Positions 8,762-17,101 of a DNA stretch of 57,965 bases are shown here, in pieces (within the stretch, counting starts at the first letter, position 1; each line of letters opens with the position of its first letter). The notes under the pieces were generated by a model. The model was not told the DNA's origin. It worked only from the letters and a program-made list of their open reading frames with translations, and did no database searches. A program made the translations under genes and the position numbers. Origin of the DNA: an uncultured Algibacter sp. (GTDB lineage: Bacteria; Bacteroidota; Bacteroidia; Flavobacteriales; Flavobacteriaceae); NCBI GenBank assembly GCA_947499935.1, contig CANMQH010000023.1, forward strand, positions 1-57,965. The letters are read 5' to 3'.

Positions 8762-9186
8762 ATGTTTTGAAAATTATACTGTTGGTCGTATTTTATTTTT
8801 TCATCCATCATTTTATCAAAAAACTTTTTATTCTCTTTAAAAGTTTTACTATTCCTTAAATGAATAAATCGACCTTGGGCATGTAAACTAGAACCATTGA
8901 TTTTGTATATAACAAGTTGATAATAGGGGATAGCCCATGTAAAACACTTAAGTCCTTTATTTATATATATGAGAATACCGTGTTTTCTTAATTCTATGTT
9001 TACATAATTTATATCAGAAATGGTATTGATATATGGCTTTAGATTAGGGCTTACATGTTCTATAATCATACGTTTAGACCCAATACCTTTTAGTTTTATG
9101 GCTTCTAAGAATGTAAATGGTTTACCCACTAAATCTTCAATTAGAGCTTTTTCTTCTTTATTAGTATGTGTTGTGTCGAATATCAT
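8758..9186 (-). CDS. Hypothetical protein, first gene after an operator
   Basis: A 142-residue protein with no signal peptide and no recognised domain. It is mixed alpha/beta, with a central hydrophobic strand region (HGILIYINKGLKCFTWAIPYYQLVIYKI) and a Lys-rich C-terminal helix. It starts about 17 bases past a 42-base perfect palindrome and overlaps the TIGR03643 gene by ATGA. It is therefore the first gene of the 9186-4068 transcript. Confidence 0.75.
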   Translation of the reverse strand: MIFDTTHTNKEEKALIEDLVGKPFTFLEAIKLKGIGSKRMIIEHVSPNLKPYINTISDINYVNIELRKHGILIYINKGLKCFTWAIPYYQLVIYKINGSSLHAQGRFIHLRNSKTFKENKKFFDKMMDEKIKYDQQYNFQNI

Positions 9187-9202
9187 ATTATAGTATAAAT
9201 AT

Positions 9203-9244
9203 ACAAAATGTTTAACTTATTTTAAAATAAGTTAAACATTTTGT
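9203..9244. promoter_or_regulatory. 42-base perfect palindrome, candidate operator
   Basis: A perfect inverted repeat containing TGTTTAAC-N14-GTTAAACA. The same arms with the same 14-base spacing occur upstream of the TetR gene (15225-15254). Reading toward the 142-residue gene, both sites continue with the shared string CATTTTGTATMTTTA, whose TATMTTTA resembles the -7 box. It could double as a terminator for the cryptochrome/photolyase gene region, but the conserved spacing argues for an operator. Confidence 0.65.
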
Positions 9245-9284
9245 TTTGTGACTTGATAAAAAAGATTTGTAAAGCAAGTGTCTA

Positions 9285-10757
9285 TTACGTTTTTTTACTG
9301 TTGGTATGCTTTCTTAATATTCTTAGTTTTTCAGATACAACTAGAGGGTTTTTACGCATTCCCCAAAGCGTATCGGTTGCTTTTTTTCTGCTATTTTCCA
9401 TATCTACTATAGGATACGGATAATCTTCTCCTAGTTTAAAATTGTTAAACTGCTGATCCATGTCTGTCATTAAAAAAGGTTGATGAACAAAAGGTATCTC
9501 TAGATTTTCGAGTTCTGGAACCCATTTTTTTATAAATTTAGCCTCGGGGTCATGCTCTAAACTATTTTTTATAGGATTATAGACCCGAAGTATATTTATA
9601 CCTGTTTCGCCAGCTTGCATTTGTAATTGAGGAAAATGGATACCAGGCTCAAAATCTAAAAACATTTGAGATAAATGTGTTGTTGCATTTTGCCAAGGTT
9701 GCCAAAGATTATGTGTAAAAAACGAAACGACTAAGGCACGCATTCTAAAATTTAAATACCCCGTTTCGTTTAAACAACGCATACCAGCATCAATTAATGG
9801 ATAGCCTGTTTGTCCTGTTTTCCAAGCAATTTGAAAATCTTCTGAAATACCTTTTTTAAGTTTATGGAATCCTTTATTAATACTAGCTTCTTCCATGGTA
9901 TGTTCCATTTCAAATTTTTGAACAAAATGGGCTTGCCACCTCAATCTAGACATAAAAGCTTCTAGAGGTTTTTTGTGTTTTGATTTTGCTTTTAAATGAA
10001 ATACCTGATGATAAACTTCCCTTACAGATAAATTACCCCACGCAATGTATGGCGAGATTCTACTGCAACCTTTTCTTGATAGCTCTGGTTTTGAGATATT
10101 AGACATGTAATTTACATAACGATCTTTAAAAAAAGAATTAAGATATTTTAAACCCATAGTCCGACCGCCTTTTTGAAAAGGTGAATTTTCAGAGGTTTCT
10201 AGACTTGGTATATTAAAATTTGTTTCAAGAGTGCTTATGGCCTCTACAGAGAGTAATTGATTATCATTAGGTTTGAAATCTAGAGGTTCTTTTTCATAAA
10301 ATTGGTTACATAATTCTACCCATGTATCACGATTTTCTAGCCCTCTATAAACACCGTTATTAATAACTTCATGCCAAGTAATAAGGTTGTTTTTACAAAA
10401 TCGTTTAAAACTTTTATCACGTTCATAAGTAACTAAAAGACCTGTTTCTTGATGAGAATAAATATCTGCGATATTATATTGTGAAAGGAGTTGGTTAATC
10501 ACTGATATAATATCAGATTGTACAACTAAAACTTTAGAGTTATAGGCTGTTAATTCATTGTTTAAATCTACTAAAGATTGTTTTATAAAATCCCAATGGC
10601 GTTGGCTATAATGCGGGTCATTGACCAGTTTAGGCTCAAAACTATAGAGTAATAATAATTGTTTTCCTGTTTTAAGAGCATTGAAAATGGCTTCGTTATC
10701 ATGTAAACGTAAATCCCGTTTTAACCATACCACATGTATTTGAGATTTAGTATTCAT
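9285..10757 (-). CDS. Cryptochrome/photolyase family protein
   Basis: FAD protein of 490 residues. The N-terminal domain starts VVWLKRDLRLHDNEAIFNAL. The FAD-binding domain contains SPYIAWGNLSVREVY, SRLRWQAHFVQKFE, GYPLIDAGMRCLNETGYLNFRMRALVVSFF and the GINILRVYNPIKNS segment. It is distinct in sequence and longer than the class I enzyme at 4068. It could repair DNA or be a blue-light sensor; the sequence alone does not decide. Its start lies 11 bases inside the end of a decayed photolyase gene upstream. Confidence 0.9.
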   Translation of the reverse strand: MNTKSQIHVVWLKRDLRLHDNEAIFNALKTGKQLLLLYSFEPKLVNDPHYSQRHWDFIKQSLVDLNNELTAYNSKVLVVQSDIISVINQLLSQYNIADIYSHQETGLLVTYERDKSFKRFCKNNLITWHEVINNGVYRGLENRDTWVELCNQFYEKEPLDFKPNDNQLLSVEAISTLETNFNIPSLETSENSPFQKGGRTMGLKYLNSFFKDRYVNYMSNISKPELSRKGCSRISPYIAWGNLSVREVYHQVFHLKAKSKHKKPLEAFMSRLRWQAHFVQKFEMEHTMEEASINKGFHKLKKGISEDFQIAWKTGQTGYPLIDAGMRCLNETGYLNFRMRALVVSFFTHNLWQPWQNATTHLSQMFLDFEPGIHFPQLQMQAGETGINILRVYNPIKNSLEHDPEAKFIKKWVPELENLEIPFVHQPFLMTDMDQQFNNFKLGEDYPYPIVDMENSRKKATDTLWGMRKNPLVVSEKLRILRKHTNSKKT

Positions 10758-10979
10758 CTTGATGGGCTATTATATGTTGTGCTTTGTTTTTAATTTTTTG
10801 TAATTGTGATTTATCCATTTTATCTAAAAGGCTATACATCATGCCCATTCTAAAATTATTTCCCAATTCTGTTCTTTTTTCATTTCAAAAAAACAATATA
10901 TAACATTGTCGTTTGTGTTTTTAAACCACGAATGTTTTATGTTTAACTGATTACCAAGTATGAGTCTTAATGTTTTCAT
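10747..10979 (-). pseudogene. Remnant of FeS-BCP (PhrB-like, DPRP family) photolyase
   Basis: The first about 33 codons (MKTLRLILGNQLNIKHSWF, from the ATG at 10979) match the N-terminus of prokaryotic Fe-S cryptochrome/(6-4) photolyases. About 100 bases later, in the -1 frame, codons read ELGNNFRMGMMYSLLDKM...KAQHIIAHQDEY and stop at 10747; this is the family's C-terminus. Roughly 430 central residues, including the Fe-S cysteines, are missing. The junction lies near an A6 run at 10875-10880. The N-terminal frame alone gives a 46-codon ORF (10839-10979). Family assignment is from memory. Confidence 0.75.
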
Positions 10980-11020
10980 TTAAAATAACCGCAATAAAAC
11001 ATCCTTTTTTACTTTCTATT

Positions 11021-11155
11021 TTATAGTAATTTCAAATAAGAATTTGTATTAGACATATTGTATATTTTAATTATTTCTGAAATACAATGTTCTGGGGTTT
11101 TAGAGTAAACAAATAACTCAATATGTAAAGCTTTAATATTTTGCTTTAATTTGTT
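11021..11155 (-). pseudogene. Short remnant of a photolyase/cryptochrome N-terminal domain
   Basis: A startless open stretch of about 44 codons reads KLKQNIKALHIELFVYSKTP, then EHCISEIIKIYNM, and ends at a TAA (11021). This pattern resembles the second strand/helix unit of a photolyase antenna domain (DL..NL..L...L.V..G.PE..I.EL...YNI). It begins right after the DUF2867 reductase gene, where flavobacterial clusters often carry a DASH cryptochrome. The match is short, so the assignment is tentative. Confidence 0.45.
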
Positions 11156-11163
11156 ATATGTTG

Positions 11164-12588
11164 TTAAACATCCACTAGTTTGTTTATCATGCCTCTAAAA
11201 ATAAAACCATGAAACGGTAAAACACTATACCAGTATAATCTACCCCAAAGACCTCGAGGTCTAAAAGTGGCAGTTTGTTTAAGTATACCAGCTTCAATTT
11301 TAAACTCTAACCAGGCTTCTCCGGGTAGGCGCATTTCAGCATAAAGTAAAAGTTTTTGTTGTGCTTTATCTGCAAAAATAACACGCCAAAAATCTAAGGC
11401 ATCTCCAGCGTCTAAATCTGTTGGACTAGTACGTCCTCGTCTAAGGCCTATACCTCCAAAAAGTTTGTCTATATAACCTCTTATCCGCCATAGGTATGTG
11501 CCGTAATACCATCCTGTTTTACCACCTATGGCCCAGATTTTATCAATCGTTTTTTTTGAGTCTTTTACTTGTCTTTCTTTATAATCTTTAAAGCAACCAA
11601 ATTTTGGGACATTAATATATTTGTGCAAGTTATTACGAAGCCTACCGCTGCTAACCATAGAATCTTTCCAACTGGAAATAATACCATTTTGTTCAATTTT
11701 TTCGAACGCCAGTTCTACCGCTTGTTTATAAGTTAAAGGGTTAACATTTAGTAAGTCGTTAATATTACTTGCTTTTCCAATAATTTGAATACCCATACTA
11801 TCTACCAACGATGAGGCTAATTTATAAGATGTAGATGTTACAAAATATAACCAATATGATGATAATTTTGGGGTCATTACAGGTACCGTTAGAATATAAC
11901 GCTTTAGGTTTCGGACTTCTGCAAACTGGAGTAATAAATGTTTATAGGTTAATACTTCGGGACCATAAACATCATAAGATTTATTATAAAGTTTTACATT
12001 ACCAACAGCACCACTTAAAAATGATAATACATCGCGAACCGCTAAAGGTTGCGTTTTTGTATTTAGCCATTTTGGAGCTATCATAAATGGTAATTTTTCA
12101 ACTAAATCTCTAATAATTTCGAATGATGAACTGCCAGACCCTACAATAATACCAGCTTTAAAAATAGTTGTGGCGTAATGGTTGGATTTTAAAATGCCTT
12201 CAACATTTTTTCGAGAACTTAAATGTTTTGATAATTTATCTTCATTAGTTATTCCGCTTAAATAAATAACCTGTTTAGCGTTTGTGGTTTCTATATATTC
12301 TTTAAAATGGATAGCACAACGCGCTTCTAAAGATTCAAAATCTTGAGAAGAATTAGACATGGAGTGGATAAGATAATAAGCAACATCTATATCTTTAGGA
12401 ATACTAACAAGCGTTTCTGGTTTTAAAAAATCGGCTTCAATAACATGAATAAGTTCTTCTTCAAAATAACTTTTTTCAGCTCTTAATATGTCTCGTACAG
12501 CACAAACAACTTGGTGACCTTGATTGATTAAAAACGGAATAAGCCGTTTACCAATATAGCCTGTTGCACCTGTTACAAGAATTTTCAT
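11164..12588 (-). CDS. NAD(P)-binding SDR protein with DUF2867 domain
   Basis: A 474-residue fusion. Residues 1-280 form an atypical SDR/NmrA-like Rossmann domain (ILVTGATGYIGKRLIPFLI at 3-21; SGITNEDKLSKHLSSR near 117). Residues about 330-470 form a DUF2867/SRPBCC-like domain (GDALDFWRVIFADKAQQKLLLYAEMRLPGEAWLEF). The family is known from light-stress clusters, but its substrate is not. It overlaps the flavin reductase stop by one base. Confidence 0.88.
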   Translation of the reverse strand: MKILVTGATGYIGKRLIPFLINQGHQVVCAVRDILRAEKSYFEEELIHVIEADFLKPETLVSIPKDIDVAYYLIHSMSNSSQDFESLEARCAIHFKEYIETTNAKQVIYLSGITNEDKLSKHLSSRKNVEGILKSNHYATTIFKAGIIVGSGSSSFEIIRDLVEKLPFMIAPKWLNTKTQPLAVRDVLSFLSGAVGNVKLYNKSYDVYGPEVLTYKHLLLQFAEVRNLKRYILTVPVMTPKLSSYWLYFVTSTSYKLASSLVDSMGIQIIGKASNINDLLNVNPLTYKQAVELAFEKIEQNGIISSWKDSMVSSGRLRNNLHKYINVPKFGCFKDYKERQVKDSKKTIDKIWAIGGKTGWYYGTYLWRIRGYIDKLFGGIGLRRGRTSPTDLDAGDALDFWRVIFADKAQQKLLLYAEMRLPGEAWLEFKIEAGILKQTATFRPRGLWGRLYWYSVLPFHGFIFRGMINKLVDV

Positions 12589-13217
12589 TAATCTATAATT
12601 ATAGATTTAGGTCTTTGATATCCATAACGTGTATTAGTTTGCGGTACGGCATAGCCATCTAAACCATTAATTGTTGCTATTTGTGCTTCAGAAAGATTTA
12701 CAAATCCATCTTCTTTTATAAGATTATCATTAATATGTAGCCCTATAATTTTACCAATAATTAAAATGGTGTTATTAGCCTTAATATCATACTCTTCAAC
12801 ATATTGCATGGCCATTTGTATGGGGGCATCTTTTACAAAAGGTGCATGAAAATCATTTTTATAATCTGAATTTAATCCCGCAGCATCAAATTCTGAAATT
12901 GACGAATCGTATTTTGCAGAAGTATGGTGTGCTTCTTTTAATATGCCTTCGTGTATATGATTAATGGTATAAAATCCTGAAGATTTTATATTGTTATACG
13001 TATCTCTTATAACTGTTGTAGGTCTCATAAAAAAGCCAAACATGGCAGGGCTAGACCCAATATGTGTTATGGAACTAAATACGGCTACATTTTCTAAACC
13101 AGTATTAGATTTTGTTCCTATTAAATTTGCAGATTTATAACCAGAGCAACTGTTAATAAGGTTAATTTTGTAAATATGCTCAAGGGCTTTAATATCGTTT
13201 TCACTAAAATATGCCAT
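12588..13217 (-). CDS. Flavin reductase family protein
   Basis: A 209-residue FMN-binding split-barrel protein. The pattern NVAVFSSITHIGSSPAMFGFFMRPTTVIRDTYNNIKSSGFYTIN (about 45-88) matches the flavin reductase-like domain. It probably reduces or holds FMN/FAD, plausibly feeding the flavin enzymes of this block. It is packed between the AarF-like gene (next base) and the DUF2867 reductase gene (1-base overlap). Confidence 0.88.
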   Translation of the reverse strand: MAYFSENDIKALEHIYKINLINSCSGYKSANLIGTKSNTGLENVAVFSSITHIGSSPAMFGFFMRPTTVIRDTYNNIKSSGFYTINHIHEGILKEAHHTSAKYDSSISEFDAAGLNSDYKNDFHAPFVKDAPIQMAMQYVEEYDIKANNTILIIGKIIGLHINDNLIKEDGFVNLSEAQIATINGLDGYAVPQTNTRYGYQRPKSIIID

Positions 13218-14528
13218 TTATAATGATAAGTAATTATTAATTTTAATGTCTTTAGCTTTTAAATCGAACATTAAATTATAAAGACCAAAAAATGTTCTAT
13301 TAATGTAAATAAAATGTTTAGACCCTCTGTTACCATTCATTTTCTTTAAATCGCTACTTTTAGAATAACGCTCTCCTAATTCCGCTATTTTTCCAAAGAA
13401 TTCAGCGTCAGAAAAATCAAAAGTCTCCACATGAAAAGGTTGTGTAAATAGACTTAACATTTCGTGAAACATGGCTGTAAAAAACACTAATTCTTCTTTA
13501 GAGTCATCTGGTCTTAAAATTTCTAACTCATAGAGTTTTGAAATAAAATAGGCTTCATTATTTATATTCTCTGGTTTTGCTAGTTCGAAATAAGGTGTAT
13601 AAAAGTCATCAGGGATGGTTTTCATACACCCAAAATCTAGCGCTATTAATTCGCCTTCACTTGATATTAAAAAATTTCCTGGATGTGGGTCAGCATGTAC
13701 TTTTTTAAGGTTGTGTATTTGAAACATATAAAAATCCCAAAGTGCTTGACCTAATTTATTAGATGTTTCTTGATTGGTATTGTAAGCTGTAAATTCCGAA
13801 AGATGTTCGCCTTCCATATAATCCATGGTTATGATACGTTCAGAAGAGAATTCTTCATAATAACCAGGGAAATTAAGATTTTTAATATGAGCACATGAGG
13901 TTGCTATTTCTTTGCTCTGTTTCATTTCTAGAATATAATTGGTTTCTTCTACCAATTTATTTTCTACTTCCTTAAAATATTTATCAGAATCTTTGCCTTT
14001 AATATTAAACATACTCATGGCAATAGGTTTTACCATGGCTAGATCAGAAGCGATACTTTCCGCAACTCCTGGGTATTGGATTTTCACAGCAAGTTTTTTC
14101 CCCTTATACTCTGCAATATGCACCTGACCGATGCTTGCAGCGTTCACAGAAGTTGCGTTAAAAGTATCAAATATATCATTTGGATGTTTTCCAAAATATT
14201 TTTTAAATGTTTTTATAACTAATGGTGGCGATAATGGCGGTACAGAAAATTGAGCCAAAGAGAATTTCTCAACATAGGCCTGTGGTAAAATGCTTTTTTC
14301 CATACTAAGCATTTGTGCTACTTTTAAAGCACTACCTTTTAGTTGCTTTAATCCATCATAAATATCGGCAGCATTATTTTTGTTAAGGCGTTCTTTGGCT
14401 TCATCCTCAGATTTTACAATTTTATCACCATAGTATTTTAAATAATTTACACCAACTTTAGCGCCTGTTGAAACTAATTTTGTAGCTCTTTGAATTTTTG
14501 ATGTTGGTATTTTATCTATCGTTTGCAT
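13218..14528 (-). CDS. ABC1/UbiB (AarF) family atypical kinase
   Basis: A 436-residue protein of the ABC1/ADCK/UbiB family. Visible are the N-terminal LKVAQMLSMEKSILP (the KxGQ-like element with Gly replaced by Ala), the nucleotide-binding KLAVKIQYPGV lysine near residue 147, the catalytic HADPHPGNFL near 280 and LIALDFGCMK near 297. UbiB proteins support quinone metabolism; in this light-stress operon the role may be lipid or quinone protection (inference). No membrane anchor is evident. Confidence 0.9.
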   Translation of the reverse strand: MQTIDKIPTSKIQRATKLVSTGAKVGVNYLKYYGDKIVKSEDEAKERLNKNNAADIYDGLKQLKGSALKVAQMLSMEKSILPQAYVEKFSLAQFSVPPLSPPLVIKTFKKYFGKHPNDIFDTFNATSVNAASIGQVHIAEYKGKKLAVKIQYPGVAESIASDLAMVKPIAMSMFNIKGKDSDKYFKEVENKLVEETNYILEMKQSKEIATSCAHIKNLNFPGYYEEFSSERIITMDYMEGEHLSEFTAYNTNQETSNKLGQALWDFYMFQIHNLKKVHADPHPGNFLISSEGELIALDFGCMKTIPDDFYTPYFELAKPENINNEAYFISKLYELEILRPDDSKEELVFFTAMFHEMLSLFTQPFHVETFDFSDAEFFGKIAELGERYSKSSDLKKMNGNRGSKHFIYINRTFFGLYNLMFDLKAKDIKINNYLSL

Positions 14529-14537
14529 AAGTTTTAA

Positions 14538-15194
14538 TTAGTTCATTTGAAATTTTTCTTTAAAAAGGAATTTTCCTAAATCGATAACACTTTTTAATGG
14601 TGCTATATCAAGAACATCAAAAGTTGTATTTACAGATTTTTCTATAAAAATATCTGTTTTTTCAAATGAAGGTGATGTGTCATCCAACCAAAATTTCATG
14701 GTTAATAATAATTGAAGCCAAGCAGATTCGTTTAAGGCTCTCTCTTGTATTTTTTCAAGTTGTTCTTGTTTTACATCTAACATTTGAATACCCAAATTAT
14801 TGATGTATTTGGTGAAATGATGTTTTAAACCAGACAACACTTTTAATCCTTTTAAACTATTTTTATGTTTATGAAGTACATGTACAACATAGCTTCTGTT
14901 GGCTGTTAAATTCTCAAAATAGGTATAGTAAAAACTTAAGAGTTTATTTCTAGCATCAAAAATCATGTAATCGTCACTCTTTTCTAAAACACTTATTGAG
15001 TTAGAGAAAAAAGCTTCAAAAATACCTTTTTCTATTGCTTCAAAAGATGCAAAAAATTCATAGAATTTTGCTTCATCAAAATTATTGGCTTTAGCAAAAG
15101 CATAAATAGATTTCGGGTTTTGATTATGTTCTAGCACATAATCCATATAAAGGCTGATAATATCGTTACTGGAGATGTTTTTTTTCTTTGCCAT
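14538..15194 (-). CDS. TetR family transcriptional regulator
   Basis: A 218-residue regulator. The N-terminal region (ISSNDIISLYMDYVLEHN, SIYAFAKANNFDEAKFYEFFASFEAIEKGIF) is a TetR-type HTH, and the helical C-terminal ligand domain is of the flavobacterial TetR_C_23 kind. It is the first gene of the 15194-11164 operon. It lies just downstream of a TGTTTAAC-N14-GTTAAACA operator, so autoregulation is the simplest model. The inducer is unknown. Confidence 0.8.
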   Translation of the reverse strand: MAKKKNISSNDIISLYMDYVLEHNQNPKSIYAFAKANNFDEAKFYEFFASFEAIEKGIFEAFFSNSISVLEKSDDYMIFDARNKLLSFYYTYFENLTANRSYVVHVLHKHKNSLKGLKVLSGLKHHFTKYINNLGIQMLDVKQEQLEKIQERALNESAWLQLLLTMKFWLDDTSPSFEKTDIFIEKSVNTTFDVLDIAPLKSVIDLGKFLFKEKFQMN

Positions 15195-15224
15195 AACTAT
15201 TTTATTTACGGTAAAGATACAAAA

Positions 15225-15254
15225 TGTTTAACTATTTTTAGTTTTTGTTAAACA
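15225..15254. promoter_or_regulatory. Operator TGTTTAAC-N14-GTTAAACA before the TetR gene
   Basis: Eight-base perfect inverted arms with a 14-base spacer, 31 bases upstream of the TetR ATG. Both the arms and the downstream string CATTTTGTATCTTTA match the palindrome at 9203-9244, while the spacers differ. That spacer difference points to selection on arms and geometry rather than a recent copy. Confidence 0.65.
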
Positions 15255-15269
15255 AAAATATTTATTAAA

Positions 15270-15926
15270 CTAACAACACTTATCGTCTTTAACCAATTTA
15301 CAGCTAGATACTGCTGCAATAGCTCCTAATATGGGGGCAACAATATATAACCATAAATGTTGGTAATTACCAGTAAAAAGAGCTGGTGCTATAGAGCGAA
15401 TAGGGTTCATAGATGCTTTGGTCATTGGGCCAGCAAACATGGCTTCTAATAAAATTATGCCTCCTACGGCTATGCCTGCCATAGTTCCAATTTCTTTGCT
15501 ACCTGTAGATACATTGATAATGACAACCATTAAGAAAAATGTGAGTAAGAACTCAAGAATAGCCGCTTTGTACTGCGGGAAGCCACTAGTTGGCGTTGTT
15601 TCTCCTAAAAACTGGCTATCTGGAAATAAAAACCATAATAAAAAAGAAGCAAGTATAGCACCTATGGCTTGAGCAATTATGTATTTTGGCACTTCTTTCC
15701 AAGCAAACTTTTTGGAAAAAGCAAAACCAATAGTTACTGCGGGATTAAAATGAGCTCCAGAAATATCTCCAAAAGCATAAATCATAGCCATAACAATAAG
15801 TCCCCAGGTTATAGCTACACCTACATGCGAAATACTACCATGGGTTATTTCGTTGATAGTCATGGCACCACATCCACAAAATATCATGGCAAAAGTACCT
15901 AAAGTTTCAGCGTAATATTGTTTCAT
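15270..15926 (-). CDS. Aquaporin / MIP family channel
   Basis: Six-helix channel of 218 residues. The first pore loop is HFNPAVTIGFAF (about 63-74). The second is ASMNPIRSIAPALF (about 172-185), where the canonical NPA is NPI. Ala-to-Ile changes in the second motif may alter the pore. The C-terminus ends in a pair of cysteines. It is transcribed toward the TetR gene, but the operator between them marks a separate unit. Confidence 0.9.
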   Translation of the reverse strand: MKQYYAETLGTFAMIFCGCGAMTINEITHGSISHVGVAITWGLIVMAMIYAFGDISGAHFNPAVTIGFAFSKKFAWKEVPKYIIAQAIGAILASFLLWFLFPDSQFLGETTPTSGFPQYKAAILEFLLTFFLMVVIINVSTGSKEIGTMAGIAVGGIILLEAMFAGPMTKASMNPIRSIAPALFTGNYQHLWLYIVAPILGAIAAVSSCKLVKDDKCC

Positions 15927-16068
15927 TTATAAATTGCTTTTTTAAGGATATTGTTAATTCAAAACAAATATACGACCTCTTAATTTAAGCTTTTGTTAAC
16001 AATAATCGAAATTTCTATATGTAAATTTATACCAAACTTAATAACCCAATTATTTAATTCAAAAAAAA

Positions 16069-16914
16069 ATGAAAAAATTATTATTAATCGCTTTGGTATT
16101 TACGTTTACTCTAAATGTAGATGCACAAATTAAGACCCCTCAACCGAGTCCATTTTCTAAATTAGAACAAAAAGTTGGATTGACTGATGTGACTTTAGAA
16201 TACTCTAGACCTGGTATGAGAGGCAGAACTATTTTTGGAAATTTAGTGCCTTATGGAAAATTATGGAGAACAGGAGCTAATAAAAATACTAAAGTTTCTT
16301 TTAGTGAAGATGTTGTTGTAGATGGACAAACACTAGAAGCTGGTGAGTATGCTATTTTTACAACACCTAGTAAAGATTCATGGGAAGTTGTGTTTTATTC
16401 GGATACCGAAAACTGGGGAACACCAAAAGAATGGGACGATGCTAATGTTGCAGCAAAAACAACAGTTAAGGTTTATGATTTACCTATGGATATTGAAACA
16501 TTTACCATAACGCTTGATGATTTAAGTAACAGCAGCGCGACCATTGGTATTATGTGGGAGAAAGCTTATGTTGGAATTAAATTTGATGTGCCAACAGATA
16601 AAGCGGTAACAACGGCCATTGATAAGGTTATGAAAGGCCCTGATGCAAACGATTACTACACTGCAGCTGTTTATTATTCCCAAAACGATAAAGACATTAA
16701 GCAAGCTAAAACATGGATGGATAAAGCGATGTCTATGGTAAAAAAGCCTCGTTTTTGGCAACTAAGACAACAGTCTCTTATATATGCTAAATCTGGAGAT
16801 AAAAAAGGTGCTATTGCAGCAGCAAAAAAATCTTTAAAAGGTGCAGAAAAAGCTGGTAATGCAGATTATGTGAAGTTGAATAAAGATTCTTTAAAAGAGT
16901 GGGGAGCTAAATAA
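16069..16914 (+). CDS. DUF2911 domain exported protein
   Basis: A 281-residue protein with a signal peptide (MKKLLLIALVFTFTLNVDAQ, cleavage after about residue 20). The DUF2911 core spans about 25-180, with VTLEYSRPGMRGRTIFGNLVPYGKLWRTGAN and EAGEYAIFTTPSKDSWEVVFYSD. The C-terminal about 90 residues form TPR-like helices (AKTWMDKAMSMVKKPRFWQLRQQSLIYAKSGDKKGA). The periplasmic function is unknown. It is monocistronic with its own terminator. Confidence 0.88.
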   Translation: MKKLLLIALVFTFTLNVDAQIKTPQPSPFSKLEQKVGLTDVTLEYSRPGMRGRTIFGNLVPYGKLWRTGANKNTKVSFSEDVVVDGQTLEAGEYAIFTTPSKDSWEVVFYSDTENWGTPKEWDDANVAAKTTVKVYDLPMDIETFTITLDDLSNSSATIGIMWEKAYVGIKFDVPTDKAVTTAIDKVMKGPDANDYYTAAVYYSQNDKDIKQAKTWMDKAMSMVKKPRFWQLRQQSLIYAKSGDKKGAIAAAKKSLKGAEKAGNADYVKLNKDSLKEWGAK

Positions 16915-16937
16915 GAACCTGCATCTTAATATAATTT

Positions 16938-16969
16938 AAAGCGTAATTCTTAATGGATTACGCTTTTTT
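16938..16969 (+). terminator. Terminator after the DUF2911 gene
   Basis: Ten-base perfect stem (AAAGCGTAAT/ATTACGCTTT) with a 9-base loop and a T-rich tail, 24 bases after the stop codon. Confidence 0.75.
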
Positions 16970-16981
16970 AATTTATGCAAA

Positions 16982-17034
16982 TGTCCCATCCTGAAATAAG
17001 TTGACACAAATTCAACTTATTTCAGGATGGGACA
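16982..17034. repeat. 53-base hairpin resembling paired IS ends
   Basis: Two perfectly complementary 23-base arms (16982-17004 and 17012-17034) flank a 7-base loop. The arms are richer in G+C than the surroundings and start TGTCCCATCCTG, which looks like an insertion-sequence terminal inverted repeat. No transposase lies between them. It could be a MITE-like solo element or a scar of two abutted ends. It lies between convergent genes, so it may also end transcripts. Confidence 0.6.
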
Positions 17035-17101
17035 ACATTTAAAAACAAAAAAAAAGCCTTTACCTAAGTAAAAACTTTTTGCCAATTTTTATAAGAAACA
17101 C

